64,000 nucleotides of DNA, from assembly GCF_013294115.1 (NCBI RefSeq), contig NZ_JABSNP010000006.1, forward strand, positions 1 through 64,000, written 5' to 3'. Under the pieces are notes generated by a model. It saw only the letters and a program-made list of their open reading frames with translations. It did not search any database and had not been told where the DNA came from. Positions 16,188 through 24,693 of this stretch are shown one piece after another. How positions within the stretch are numbered: position 1 is the first letter of the stretch; every line of letters starts with the position of its first letter. This stretch comes from Hymenobacter caeli. GTDB lineage: Bacteria > Bacteroidota > Bacteroidia > Cytophagales > Hymenobacteraceae. A program made the translations under genes and the position numbers.

Positions 16188-16742
16188 CTACAACTGGGCC
16201 CGCACCCGGCTCAGGCTTTCCGGCTTCACGCCCAAATACGTGGCGATGTGGCGCTGCGGCACCCGCCGAATCAGCTCGGGGTTTTGGCAAAGCAGGGCCA
16301 GGTAGCGGGTTTTCAGGTCGTCCATCTGGAACGCCCGCAGCCGCTCCGTCAGGCCGCACACCAGGTCTTCGTTGATGCGGCGGCCCAGCCGCTCGATGGG
16401 CGGCACGCGCCGGAACAGGCGGTTGAGGTCGGGCACCAGGATTTCGTGGGCCACCACGTCGGTCAGGCACTCGAAGTACAGCTCGGTGGGCACCTGGGCC
16501 ACCAGGCTCAGCGTGTCGAAGCAAAACGACTCGGCCCCGTAAAACGCCGACGTGATGTCCTCGCCCCGCACCAGCCGGTAGGCCCGCGCCAGCCCGCTTT
16601 CGATGAAGTACAATCGGTCGGGCGGGGGCCCCGGGCGGAACAGCTCGGCGCCCTTGCGAAACGTGCACGGCCGCACCACGGCCAGCGTAAGGGCCAGCTC
16701 GGCATCGGTGAGGTGGGCGTGGTGCTGTAAATACGTGCGCAT
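16188..16742 (-). CDS. Crp/Fnr-family regulator
   Basis: A 184-residue regulator. The N-terminal cyclic-nucleotide-binding beta-roll has RKGAELFRPGPPPDRLYFIESGLARAY and SFCFDTLSLVAQVPTELYFECLTD. A C-terminal winged helix ends RVPQRHIATYLGVKPESLSRVRAQL. The length and the abrupt end inside the recognition helix are normal for the short Bacteroidota Crp-like family. The effector-binding arginine of true CAP is not obvious, so cAMP may not be the ligand. The next gene is divergent (170-bp gap) and is the natural candidate target. Confidence 0.88.
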   Translation of the reverse strand: MRTYLQHHAHLTDAELALTLAVVRPCTFRKGAELFRPGPPPDRLYFIESGLARAYRLVRGEDITSAFYGAESFCFDTLSLVAQVPTELYFECLTDVVAHEILVPDLNRLFRRVPPIERLGRRINEDLVCGLTERLRAFQMDDLKTRYLALLCQNPELIRRVPQRHIATYLGVKPESLSRVRAQL

Positions 16743-16911
16743 CGGTGGGGGGCCCAGCCCCGGCGGCTATGCCGCGCCGGCGCAATGGCCCCGCGAAGAA
16801 ACGCTGAGAATGGCGTTGCGGCCGCGCGGCACGACGCCAAGCAACCAGCTGCACCTTTCCTAACCCGTTCGCGGCAGTTGCGTTACGGCACCCACCACTT
16901 CTTTGTAACTG

Positions 16912-17514
16912 ATGATGCCTACTCCCGACCATTCCCTGGGCGGGCGGCTGCCGCTGCTCTGGTCCGCCGACCTCGACGCCGACCAAAAAAAGCTCTACCA
17001 CGCGCTGGTCGATAAAATGGTGGGCTGGGCCAATAAGTCCGGTTTCCGGGCCGACACCGCCGACGGCCGCCTCATCGGGCCCTTCAACCCGATGCTTTTC
17101 AGCCCGCTCATCAGCCAGGCCACCCTCGACCTCACCGAGGCCGAAACCGCCCACACCGCCCTCAGCGAGAAAGTGCGCCAAGTGGTCATTCTCTGCGTGG
17201 GCGCGGTGTGGAAGGCCGACTACGAGCTGTACGCCCGCCTCGCCGTGGGCCAAAAAGCCGGTTTCGACGAGGCCACGGTGCAGGCGCTGGCGGCCGGCCA
17301 GCGCCCCACCGGCCTGTCGGCCGCGGAAGGCGTCGCCTACGATTTCACCCACCAGCTGGTGGCCGCGCACCGCGTGGACCAGCCGCTTTACCAGCGGGCC
17401 GTGGAGACGTTCGGGGCCAAGGGCGTGGTGGACATGGTTTACCTGGCCGGCAACTACATGACCGTCAGCGCACTGCTCAACACGTTTGCCGTGCCCGCGC
17501 CCGGGGCGGCATAA
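16912..17514 (+). CDS. Carboxymuconolactone-decarboxylase-like protein
   Basis: A 200-residue AhpD/CMD-fold protein: LIGPFNPMLFSPLISQATLDL, LSEKVRQVVILCVGAVWKADYELYAR, GLSAAEGVAYDFTHQLV, YLAGNYMTVSALLNTFAVP. The classical AhpD CxxC pair is absent (one Cys, in VILCVG), so it is more like the CMD hydrolase branch than the peroxidase partner. It is soluble, with unknown substrate. It diverges from the Crp-type regulator, suggesting local control. The stop codon lies inside a perfect terminator hairpin. Confidence 0.85.
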   Translation: MMPTPDHSLGGRLPLLWSADLDADQKKLYHALVDKMVGWANKSGFRADTADGRLIGPFNPMLFSPLISQATLDLTEAETAHTALSEKVRQVVILCVGAVWKADYELYARLAVGQKAGFDEATVQALAAGQRPTGLSAAEGVAYDFTHQLVAAHRVDQPLYQRAVETFGAKGVVDMVYLAGNYMTVSALLNTFAVPAPGAA

Positions 17515-17568
17515 AATAAAAGCGGCTTGCTCCAGGTGGAGCAAGCCGCTTTTATTTTATGCCGCCCC
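17504..17568. terminator. Long perfect bidirectional terminator
   Basis: A 31-bp perfect inverted repeat (17504-17534 and 17538-17568) with a 3-nt loop and A+T-rich ends. It includes the last codons of the CMD gene and serves the convergent oxygenase gene as well. Confidence 0.9.
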
Positions 17569-17574
17569 AAAGAC

Positions 17575-18552
17575 TTACTTTTTTTTCAAACCCAGCTCAA
17601 TTAGGCGTTCGTTCAGGAATTCGCCGGCCGTGATGTCGGCTTCTTTCTTGGGGTTGTCGGCCGTCACCAAGTGCGGCAGGGCGGCCAGGCTCATTTCGGA
17701 GCGCGGGTGCATGAAGAACGGGATGCTGTAGCGCGAGGTGTTCATTTTCTCGCGGGGCGGGTTCACCACCCGGTGGATGGTGCTGCGCAGCACGCCGTTG
17801 GTGAGGCGCTGGAGCATGTCGCCCACGTTCACCACAATCTGGTCGGGCAGGGCGGTGATGGGAATCCAGTGGCCGTCGCGGCGCAGCACTTGCAGGCCGT
17901 CGGCGCTGGCCCCCATCAGCAGGGTTATCAGGTTGATGTCGCCGTGCTCGGCGGCCCGCACGGCGTCGGCCGGCACCGCGTCGGGGTCTTCGATGGGGAA
18001 GTAGTGGATGGGGCGCAGGATGGAGTTGCCGTGGCGCACCTTGTCGTCGAAGTAGTTTTCGGGCAGCTCCAGGTACAGGGCAATGGCGCGGAGCACGTCC
18101 TGGCCGGCGGCCTCCAGGGTGCGGTAGGCGGTGAAGGTGCTGTCGTGGAAACCGGGCACCTCCTGGGGCCAGATGTTGTCGGGGTACTCGCCTTTCACGG
18201 GGTCGGTGGCGTCTTCCACCTCCTGGCCCACGTGGTAAAACTCCTTGAGGTCGCCGGTGTTGCGGCCCTTGGCGTGCTCCTTGCCCTTGCTGATGTAGCC
18301 GCGCTGGCCGGCCAGCTCCGGCTTTTCGTAGGCCTGCTTGGCCGCGTCGGGCAGCTGGAAAAAGGCCTGCACGTTGGCGTATAGCTCCTTGGTTTGGGCA
18401 TCGCTCAGGCCGTGGTTTTTGAGGGCGACGAAGCCGATGCTTTGGTAAGCTTCGCCGAGCTGCTGCACGAAGTGGGCTTTGCGCTGCGGGTCGCCGGAGC
18501 GGAAATCGGCGAGGTCGAGAGACGGAATCTGGTCCAGGAGTTGGTCTTGCAT
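17575..18552 (-). CDS. 2-oxoglutarate/Fe(II)-dependent oxygenase, isopenicillin-N-synthase-like
   Basis: A 325-residue enzyme of the IPNS/2OG oxygenase family. The N-terminal helix segment is IPSLDLADFRSGD...FVALKNHGL. The iron ligands are the HxD of EHGDINLITLL and the distal His of LRSTIHRVVNP; the 2-oxoglutarate/Ser site RxS is in NTSRYSIPFF. The protein is soluble. Members oxidise small molecules (ethylene precursors, amino acids, gibberellins); the substrate here is not predictable. The frame extends to 18699, but MQDQLLDQIPSLDL at 18552 is the standard N-terminus. Confidence 0.92.
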   Translation of the reverse strand: MQDQLLDQIPSLDLADFRSGDPQRKAHFVQQLGEAYQSIGFVALKNHGLSDAQTKELYANVQAFFQLPDAAKQAYEKPELAGQRGYISKGKEHAKGRNTGDLKEFYHVGQEVEDATDPVKGEYPDNIWPQEVPGFHDSTFTAYRTLEAAGQDVLRAIALYLELPENYFDDKVRHGNSILRPIHYFPIEDPDAVPADAVRAAEHGDINLITLLMGASADGLQVLRRDGHWIPITALPDQIVVNVGDMLQRLTNGVLRSTIHRVVNPPREKMNTSRYSIPFFMHPRSEMSLAALPHLVTADNPKKEADITAGEFLNERLIELGLKKK

Positions 18553-18740
18553 GGCCAAAAAGCAGAGGATGAAACGAGTAGGTAACCGGCCGGCGTGCGG
18601 GCACGCCGCCGGGCCGCAAGTTAAGAAACCGCCGGCGGGGCCGGTTGGTTTCCGGCGGCCCGCGCCAACCAATGCCAAAGTATTGCGTTCTTTACGCATT
18701 CGTTCTCCCGTCGCGCTTACTTCTTTCGCCTCTTCTCCTT

Positions 18741-19616
18741 ATGAAACACCGCTTCGCTACTTGGTTGCCCACGGGCCTACCGCTGGCCCTGGCCTTGCTC
18801 GCCGCCACCGCCTGCGACACCAGCAAATCGACGGCCGACGCCGCTGCCTCCACGGGTAGCTCCGTGCCCATCACCACCCCCACCGACTCGCAGCGCAACT
18901 CCCTGGCGGCCGACGGGATGGAGAAAAACGGCATCCGCCTTACGCCCTTCAACGACTCGCCCAAGTTCCCCGAGGCCCAGATGCGCCTCACCTCGCCGGT
19001 GGCGGGGGCCACGGTGCCCAGCGGCGACGTGCGCTTCGTTTACCAGGTCAGCAACTTCCTGCTCACTAAGATGAGCGGGGGGCCCGAAATGGCCCAGATG
19101 GCCAACTCGGCCAAGGGCCAGCACATCCACAACATCGTGGACAACCAGCCCTACACCGCCCACTACGAAACCACGTTCGCCAAGCCCATTCCCGACGGCC
19201 AGCACGTGGTGCTTTCCTTCCTCTCGCGCTCGTACCACGAGAGCCTGAAGCAGCGCGGGGCCTACGACTTGCGCGTCATCAACGTGGGCAACGGCCCTGC
19301 ACCCGCCACGCCCATCCTCGACGTGACCAAGCCCAACCTGTTCTACAGCCGGCCTAAAGACACGTATACGGGGGCCGACGCCAAAAAAATCATGCTCGAT
19401 TTTTACCTGGTGAACACCACCCTCGACCCGGCCGGCAACAAGGTGCGGGCCACCATCAACGGCACCGAATTTATGCTCGACAAGTGGGCCCCCTTCCAGA
19501 TGGAAGGCCTGCCCGCCGGCGAAAACACCGTGAAGCTGGAGCTGGTCGATAACAGCGGAGCCCTCATCCCGGGGCCTTACAACTCCGTGACGCGCACCTT
19601 CACGGTGGCCCGGTAG
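18741..19616 (+). CDS. Lipoprotein of unknown function
   Basis: A 291-residue protein with a lipoprotein signal (LLAATAC, Cys at about 26), so it is anchored in the membrane by acyl chains. The mature part has SPVAGATVPSGDVRFVYQVSNF and ends in beta-rich Ig-like sequence (GLPAGENTVKLELVDNSGALI). Between them are HIHNIVDNQPY and HVVLSFLSRSYHES, giving several conserved-looking His residues. No enzyme family is recognised; a binding or sensing role in the periplasm is a guess. A strong terminator follows. Confidence 0.75.
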   Translation: MKHRFATWLPTGLPLALALLAATACDTSKSTADAAASTGSSVPITTPTDSQRNSLAADGMEKNGIRLTPFNDSPKFPEAQMRLTSPVAGATVPSGDVRFVYQVSNFLLTKMSGGPEMAQMANSAKGQHIHNIVDNQPYTAHYETTFAKPIPDGQHVVLSFLSRSYHESLKQRGAYDLRVINVGNGPAPATPILDVTKPNLFYSRPKDTYTGADAKKIMLDFYLVNTTLDPAGNKVRATINGTEFMLDKWAPFQMEGLPAGENTVKLELVDNSGALIPGPYNSVTRTFTVAR

Positions 19617-19639
19617 GCCCACGGCATTTACGGTCAATC

Positions 19640-19691
19640 GTCAGACAAAAGAGTCCCGTGGCCGTTTGGCTGCGGGACTCTTTTGTCTGAC
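19640..19691 (+). terminator. Terminator of the lipoprotein gene
   Basis: A 19-bp inverted repeat (GTCAGACAAAAGAGTCCCG and its complement) with a ~14-nt loop and a T4 tract in the second arm. Confidence 0.85.
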
Positions 19692-19910
19692 GGCCAAATG
19701 TCCCGCCTCCCAGCCGCCGCTGCCCTGCCAAGCGCTAAAAGCTATTCGGGTTGCATTTTCGATTCTCAGAACGGCGTAGAAACGCATCCTGGCATTTCGG
19801 GGGTGGACATCATACTTGAATAGTGCCCGGGCAAGCCGTGCAGGCTTCAGGCGCCTGGGGCGTCGTTGCCCCTCGCGGCCGCGAACCCCAACAGCTTCTT
19901 ACTTTGCCGC

Positions 19911-21209
19911 ATGGCCCCTCCCCGCCCCAAACCTGCCGAACCGGCCGCGCCCACCGCGCCGCTCACCCGCGAGCTGGTGCTGCGGGCCCTGCGGCAGATT
20001 GACCGGGCCGGGGCGGCGCTGCCGCCCAGCACCGTGTACGAGCTGGTGTACCGCGGCCGGCGCTACCCGCCCCGGGCCGTGGCCGAGTGGGCCCACCGCC
20101 TGGCCACCGGCGACGCCGCCGCCCGCTGGCCCCACCCCGCCGGTACGCCCACCAACACCGCCCTTGAAGCCCTCGACTTCACCATCAGCACCAAGCGCCC
20201 CGTGTTGGCCCCCGGCCACGCCGCCGACGCCGCCGAATCGGCCGACGGCCTCTACCTCGGGGGCCCCGAGCCCATGCCAGTTGCCGCCGAGCCGAAGGCG
20301 AAGTACGCGCCGGCCGGGCCCCCGCCCGCGCCCTACGCCAAAGCAGAGGCGTTGGCCGAGCTGCTGATTTCGGAGGAAGAGCTGGACGCGGCCCTGGCCG
20401 GCCTGGCCCGCCGCCGCAACCTGCTGCTGCAAGGCCCGCCCGGCACCGGCAAAACTTTTCTGGCCCGCCGCCTGGCCTGGCTACTGCTCGGGGCCCGCGA
20501 CGAGAGCCGGCTGGAGCTGGTGCAGTTCCACCCCAGCTACGGCTACGAGGACTTCGTGCTCGGCTTCCGGCCCGATGCGCAGGGGCAATTCCGGCTGGTA
20601 CCGGGCGTGCTGCCGCTGCTCTGCCAGCGCGCCGCCGCCGACCCCGCCCGGCCCTACGTACTGGTGATTGACGAGCTGAACCGGGGGCAGGTGGCCCGCA
20701 TCTTCGGCGAGCTGCTGGGCCTGCTGGAGGCCGACAAGCGCGGCCCCGCCCACGCCCTGCGCCTGCCCTACGCCCCGCCCGACGCGCCCCGCTTCTTCGT
20801 GCCCGACAACCTGTTCGTCGTCGCCACCCTCAACCTGGCCGACCGCTCCCTCAGTCCGCTCGACTACGCCCTGCGCCGCCGCTTCGCCGTGGTGGAGCTG
20901 CGCCCGCAGTTCGGGCCCCGGCTGGGGGCCCTGCTGGCCGCCCACGGCGTGCCCACCGCCCTGGCCGGGCGCCTCACCGCCCGCCTCACGGCCCTCAACC
21001 AAACGATAAGCGACGACCCCGGCCTGGGCCCCGAGTTTGCCTTGGGCCACAGCTACTTCGTGCCCCCGCCCGGCCCCCTACCCAACGCAGCAGAGTGGCT
21101 ACGCCTCGTCATCGACCAGGAAATAGCCCCCCTGCTGGCCGACTACTGGCGCGACGAGCCCGCCACGGCTGCCGCCCAGCTGCGCAAGCTGCGGGGGGTA
21201 TTGGAGTAG
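19911..21209 (+). CDS. McrB-type restriction GTPase/AAA+ protein
   Basis: A 432-residue motor subunit of a modification-dependent McrBC restriction system. An N-terminal ~90-residue domain (LTRELVLRALRQIDRAG...YRGRRYPPRAVAEWAHRLATG...TNTALEALDFTI) resembles the small 'head' domain found on ScoMcrA-like and related restriction proteins, not the E. coli McrB N-domain. The AAA+ core has Walker A GPPGTGKT (175-182), Walker B VIDELNRG (252-259) and NLAD (308-311), the McrB signature normally NTAD. Target recognition probably rests on the N-terminal domain. Its nuclease mcrC is 1.2 kb downstream instead of adjacent. Confidence 0.88.
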   Translation: MAPPRPKPAEPAAPTAPLTRELVLRALRQIDRAGAALPPSTVYELVYRGRRYPPRAVAEWAHRLATGDAAARWPHPAGTPTNTALEALDFTISTKRPVLAPGHAADAAESADGLYLGGPEPMPVAAEPKAKYAPAGPPPAPYAKAEALAELLISEEELDAALAGLARRRNLLLQGPPGTGKTFLARRLAWLLLGARDESRLELVQFHPSYGYEDFVLGFRPDAQGQFRLVPGVLPLLCQRAAADPARPYVLVIDELNRGQVARIFGELLGLLEADKRGPAHALRLPYAPPDAPRFFVPDNLFVVATLNLADRSLSPLDYALRRRFAVVELRPQFGPRLGALLAAHGVPTALAGRLTARLTALNQTISDDPGLGPEFALGHSYFVPPPGPLPNAAEWLRLVIDQEIAPLLADYWRDEPATAAAQLRKLRGVLE

Positions 21210-21396
21210 CGGGAAGGGGGGGATGGGCCGCATTGCTGAGCGCGGGGATAGCGTTATGAAAGCTTTCTAGAATATGATTCGCTTTAGGGCCGGAAAGCAG
21301 TTGCCGAAATCAACCTTTTACGTACTTAATAAATGACCGTTCACAGTATGTAAAAGGAGTTATCAGCCTATTCTAACCACCGTTTTAATTTGAGCT

Positions 21397-21975
21397 ATGA
21401 GAACCCTCACGCATCTACTCGAGTCCATAGAACACTCGTTCACGGCGGAACAGGAGAGGAAGGCTCTGCAGCTTTTTGATGCTCTATCCGAGGCTCAAAT
21501 CGAGGAATTGACCTCCACCCAGTACGTTAAAAGCTGGCAGGCGGGCCTGGTAATGCGGCACTTGCCTGTGAGCCGGTTGGTGCCGTACGCGGCACCATTG
21601 CTGGTGCACTTGCAGGACCTGAATTGGCCTGCTGCGCCCTATGTTGCGGACGTGTTGGTGGCCATGGGTGCACCGATAGTCCCGGCCCTGCGCCGGGTGT
21701 TCGCGACCGACCCTAACGATGGCATCTGGATTATTAATCTCATCTACAACGTCATCCAGCGATGGGAGGCGCCGCTGGCCCGATTGCTCGAAGCGGAACT
21801 CATCGGCTACGTGCGGTACGCGGCCCCCGAAGGCGAATCTATCGCGGCTTTAGAGGCCTTGCAACGGCTGTTGCCGACGGAAGAACACCGGCAACTCTAC
21901 GACTTCCTGCGCGAGGCGTACGAGCACAATGCCGCGCTTCTGGGCGAATTACGGGAGGCTTTCGATTGCGAATGA
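21397..21975 (+). CDS. DUF5071-like protein inserted between mcrB and mcrC
   Basis: A 192-residue soluble helical protein. The centre matches DUF5071: LVHLQDLNWPAAPYVADVL, then IVPALRRVFATDPNDGIWIINLIYNVI. It is HEAT-repeat-like; DUF5071 proteins are often found alone or near immunity-type genes. Base composition is near 50-55% G+C, clearly lower than the ~70% of mcrB and mcrC on each side, so it probably arrived separately. Same strand as mcrBC. A defence role is suggested only by location. Confidence 0.72.
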   Translation: MRTLTHLLESIEHSFTAEQERKALQLFDALSEAQIEELTSTQYVKSWQAGLVMRHLPVSRLVPYAAPLLVHLQDLNWPAAPYVADVLVAMGAPIVPALRRVFATDPNDGIWIINLIYNVIQRWEAPLARLLEAELIGYVRYAAPEGESIAALEALQRLLPTEEHRQLYDFLREAYEHNAALLGELREAFDCE

Positions 21976-22398
21976 CCACGGCCCTTTTTTTGGTCTGCTA
22001 TTGGTTCGCACTGATTCCAGTCCCGGACAGCCTGCCATAAAGGCCCCCCCGGACCATTCTTTAACGCTCTTTTCTTTAAACGGCAGGAATCAACCGATAC
22101 CAAATGTTTAGGTGCTCACTACGAGTCGGTACGAGTTTAAGAAACTCGTCTACGATTCAAAGTTCACTAAATGCCTGATGGGGTGAGTTTCGTAAACGCC
22201 CAAAATGGAGCTTGGTCTCCACCAAAATACCACGCCGGCCGCGCCCCGGACAGAAGCCAAACCCCGTCCTTGATTCCGCGAAGTGTCCAAGAACGTATGT
22301 TATGGTGAGTGCTTTATCTGAGAAGCAAATGGAAAAATTAAATTTCAAATACGCTAGGCAGACCACGCACCCTTTCGTAACCCAGCCGCCTCCCCCAC
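21976..22398. other. Lower-G+C non-coding remainder of the insert
   Basis: About 420 bp before mcrC with no convincing gene. It contains a short dyad (ACTACGAGTCGGTACGAGTT / AAGAAACTCGTCTACGA, near 22119-22155) and AT-rich stretches. A 69-codon minus frame at 22157-22366 could be a gene fragment but matches nothing I recognise. Likely debris from the insertion that split mcrB and mcrC. Confidence 0.4.
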
Positions 22399-23454
22399 AT
22401 GGCCCCCACCGTTCCGCTCGCCACGCTCTACTACCTGCTGTGCTACGCCTGGAACCGCCTGCCCGCGCCCGCCGACTGGGCTCCGGGCGGGGCCGCGCCC
22501 TTCCACCGGCCGCTGGAGCTACTTACGCAACTGCTGCTGCAAGCCACGCGCCGGCTGCTGCGCACGGGCCTGCCGCTGGCCTTTGAGGAGCGCCAAGAAG
22601 TGCTGGGCACTTTGCGCGGGCGCGTCGAGCTGGGGCCCTCGCTGGCCCGGGGGCTGCTGCCGCAGGGCCGGGCCCTGTGCCGCTTCGCCGAGCTGGGGCC
22701 CGACGCGCCGTTGGCCCGCTTGCTGGCCGCCACGCTGGCCGCGCTGGCCGCCCGCCCCAGCCTGCCCGTGGCGCTGCGGCGCGAAGTGCAGCACCTGCGG
22801 CGGCGCTTACCCGGCGACGTAGCGGGGGCAGCGGCGGCCCCCACGGCGGCGGTATTCGGGGCCCTGCACCGGCAGCGGCCGGGGGGCGAGGCGGCGTTTG
22901 CCCTGCACCTGTGCGAGCTGATTTGGCGGCACGCGCTGCCCGCGCCCGGGGCCCCTGGGGCAGGGCGGGTGCTGGATTTTCGGCGTGACGAGGCCCTGAT
23001 GGCGCGGCTCTTCGAGCAGTTCGTGCGCAACTTCTACCGGCGCGAGCAGCGCCAGTACCGGGTATTTGCCGAAACCATTGCCTGGCAGGTGGCCGACGCC
23101 GCCCCCGCCGCCCTGGAACTGCTGCCCACCATGCTCACCGACACGACGCTCGAAAGCCCAACCCGCAAAATCATCCTCGACACCAAGTACTACGCCGCTG
23201 CGCTGCGCCCGCGCTACGACCGCCAGCGCCTCGTGGCCCCCCACCTCTACCAGCTCTACGCCTACCTCCAAAACCAGCGCCCCGCCCCCGGCCAGGCCCT
23301 GGAGGGCATCCTGCTGTACCCCGCCGCGCCGGCCCCCGCGCCCGCGCTCGACGCCCGCTACACCCTCGGCGGCCACCCCGTGCGCGTGGCCACCCTCGAC
23401 CTGCACCAGCCCTGGCCCGGCATCGCCGCCGACCTGCTGGCCCTGGTGGCCTGA
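22399..23454 (+). CDS. McrC-type restriction endonuclease subunit
   Basis: A 351-residue nuclease subunit of the McrBC system. The N-terminus (TLYYLLCYAWNRL) is the usual McrC opening. The centre has LFEQFVRNFYRREQ. The PD-(D/E)xK core is visible as LLPTMLTDTTL (Asp248) and IILDTKYY (Asp261, Lys263). It cuts DNA when stimulated by the McrB motor. All key residues are present, so the gene looks functional despite being separated from mcrB. It ends at a terminator. Confidence 0.9.
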   Translation: MAPTVPLATLYYLLCYAWNRLPAPADWAPGGAAPFHRPLELLTQLLLQATRRLLRTGLPLAFEERQEVLGTLRGRVELGPSLARGLLPQGRALCRFAELGPDAPLARLLAATLAALAARPSLPVALRREVQHLRRRLPGDVAGAAAAPTAAVFGALHRQRPGGEAAFALHLCELIWRHALPAPGAPGAGRVLDFRRDEALMARLFEQFVRNFYRREQRQYRVFAETIAWQVADAAPAALELLPTMLTDTTLESPTRKIILDTKYYAAALRPRYDRQRLVAPHLYQLYAYLQNQRPAPGQALEGILLYPAAPAPAPALDARYTLGGHPVRVATLDLHQPWPGIAADLLALVA

Positions 23455-23464
23455 GGCGGGCGCA

Positions 23465-23505
23465 CAAAAAACCGCCCGGCTCTCCTTGCGGAAAACCGGG
23501 CGGCC
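23465..23505 (+). terminator. Terminator after mcrC
   Basis: AACCGCCCGG and its complement (CCGGGCGG) form a hairpin with a ~16-nt loop. An A-run precedes it, so it may also serve the convergent lipoprotein gene. Confidence 0.55.
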
Positions 23506-23548
23506 CGGATGGGTAATTAAGCGGCGGGCGGTGCGGCCCGCCCGCTAA

Positions 23549-23830
23549 TTACTTTTTCACTTCGGTGGTGGTGGTGGTGCCAGCGGCCGGAGCCATAGCG
23601 CCGTCCATTTTGGCACCGTCGGCGGGAGCCGCGGCCGGGGCCATGGCGCCGTCAGCGGCAGGAGCGCCAGCAGCAGGAGCGGCCATGGCGGTGGTGTCGG
23701 TGGTAGCCGTGGTGCTGGTTTCGGTGGTGGCCGGGGTGGTGGTGGTGGTTTCGGCGGTCTTCGACTCGCACGACGACAGACCAGCGGTGAGGGCGAGGCC
23801 CAGGGCAGCAAATTTAACGAGCTTGTTCAT
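23549..23830 (-). CDS. Small Ala/Thr-rich lipoprotein
   Basis: A 93-residue protein with lipoprotein signal LTAGLSSC (Cys20). The rest is low complexity: Thr runs (TTTTT), then repeated MAPAA/DGAM units, ending TTEVKK. It has no fold or enzyme motif and resembles other short unstructured envelope lipoproteins of this group. The promoter region between it and the divergent sigma factor gene is AT-rich. Confidence 0.7.
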   Translation of the reverse strand: MNKLVKFAALGLALTAGLSSCESKTAETTTTTPATTETSTTATTDTTAMAAPAAGAPAADGAMAPAAAPADGAKMDGAMAPAAGTTTTTEVKK

Positions 23831-23962
23831 GTTGGGGTATTTTTGAAAAGTTTAACGGGTAACTGCCCTTTATCCGCCTTTCCGTAAAAGGTAACCCGCC
23901 CGGCAAAACTTTTTTTTCGGCGGGTTACTTCTCCCCCATCCGTGTATTAACCCCCAAAGCGA

Positions 23963-24583
23963 ATGAGCAGAGGCGACTCTTCTTTTTCTTTTTCGACTCC
24001 CTTGGTGCCCGCGTCCGACGAAGTTTTAATTGCCGCCATCCGCGGCGGCGACGAGCGGGCGCTGGCGCAGCTCTACCGGCTGCACTGGCCCATGGTGTCG
24101 CACTTCGTGCTGCAAAACAGCGGCTCGGACGACGACGCCCAGGACGTGTACCAGGAAGGCGTGCTGGTATTTTACGAGAAGGTGCGCGACGGCTCCCTGG
24201 AGCTGAGCTGCCAAATCAAAACTTACCTCTACGCCGTGTGCCGCCGGCTCTGGCTCAAGCGCCTCACCAGCAAAAGCCGCTTCGGCGTGCGCTTGCAGGA
24301 AGACGACGACCTGGGCCCCCTGCACCACACCGGGGCCGAGGACGACCTGCTCGCCGCCGAGGAACAGGACCGCCGCTTCGACACCATGAGCGAGGCCCTC
24401 GACCACCTCGGCGAGCCCTGCCGGGCGCTGCTCGAAGGCTATTACCTGCGGGAGCGGTCCATGCAGGACCTGACGGCGGAGTTCGGTTACACCAACGCCG
24501 ACAACGCCAAGAACCAAAAATATAAATGCCTCGTGCGCCTCAAAAAACTCTTTTTTGCCCACTACAAGGAAGCCCCTCTCTAG
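23963..24583 (+). CDS. ECF-type RNA polymerase sigma factor
   Basis: A 206-residue sigma-70 protein of the extracytoplasmic-function group. Region 2 reads DEVLIAAIRGGDERALAQLYRLHWPMV...DAQDVYQEGVLVFYEKV...YLYAVCRRLWLKRL. Region 4 reads LGEPCRALLEGYYLRERSMQDLTAEFGYTNADNAKNQKYKCLVRLKKLF. It directs RNA polymerase to a small regulon. The next gene, 110 bp downstream on the same strand, begins with an anti-sigma-like segment and is the likely controller. A 30-bp inverted repeat lies between them. Confidence 0.93.
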   Translation: MSRGDSSFSFSTPLVPASDEVLIAAIRGGDERALAQLYRLHWPMVSHFVLQNSGSDDDAQDVYQEGVLVFYEKVRDGSLELSCQIKTYLYAVCRRLWLKRLTSKSRFGVRLQEDDDLGPLHHTGAEDDLLAAEEQDRRFDTMSEALDHLGEPCRALLEGYYLRERSMQDLTAEFGYTNADNAKNQKYKCLVRLKKLFFAHYKEAPL

Positions 24584-24584
24584 T

Positions 24585-24683
24585 CATTTAACAGTTATCA
24601 ATCAACATTTAACAGGTGGCCGTTGCCCGTTTCCACGCGCTAAACACCGGAATTGTTAAATAATGATTGATAATCGTTAAATG
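24585..24683. repeat. Large inverted repeat between sigma factor and anti-sigma/protease gene
   Basis: Two 30-bp arms (24585-24614, CATTTAACAGTTATCAATCA..., and 24654-24683) are complementary at about 25 of 30 positions, with a 39-bp G+C-rich loop. It begins right after the sigma stop and ends 10 bp before the next start. It could be an attenuator or terminator controlling the ratio of the two proteins, or a double operator. The A+T-rich arms lack a clean T-run. Confidence 0.7.
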
Positions 24684-24693
24684 AGCCCCTGTT

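Noticed and set aside
16750..16911. Possible extra start or small gene between the Crp regulator and CMD gene
   Set aside because: The frames here are continuations of antisense shadows; only promoters are expected in this gap.
21972..22040. A 22-codon ORF overlapping the DUF5071 stop as ATGA
   Set aside because: Too short and with no recognisable features; the overlap alone is weak evidence.
22157..22366. A 69-codon minus-strand ORF between DUF5071 and mcrC
   Set aside because: No family, no promoter and mixed composition; could be a fragment of an inserted element, but this could not be supported.
23549..23830. Triplet-repeat-like GGTGGTGGTGGT stretches that could suggest a microsatellite or CRISPR-like array
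   Set aside because: They are runs of Thr codons in the small lipoprotein; there are no regular spacers.
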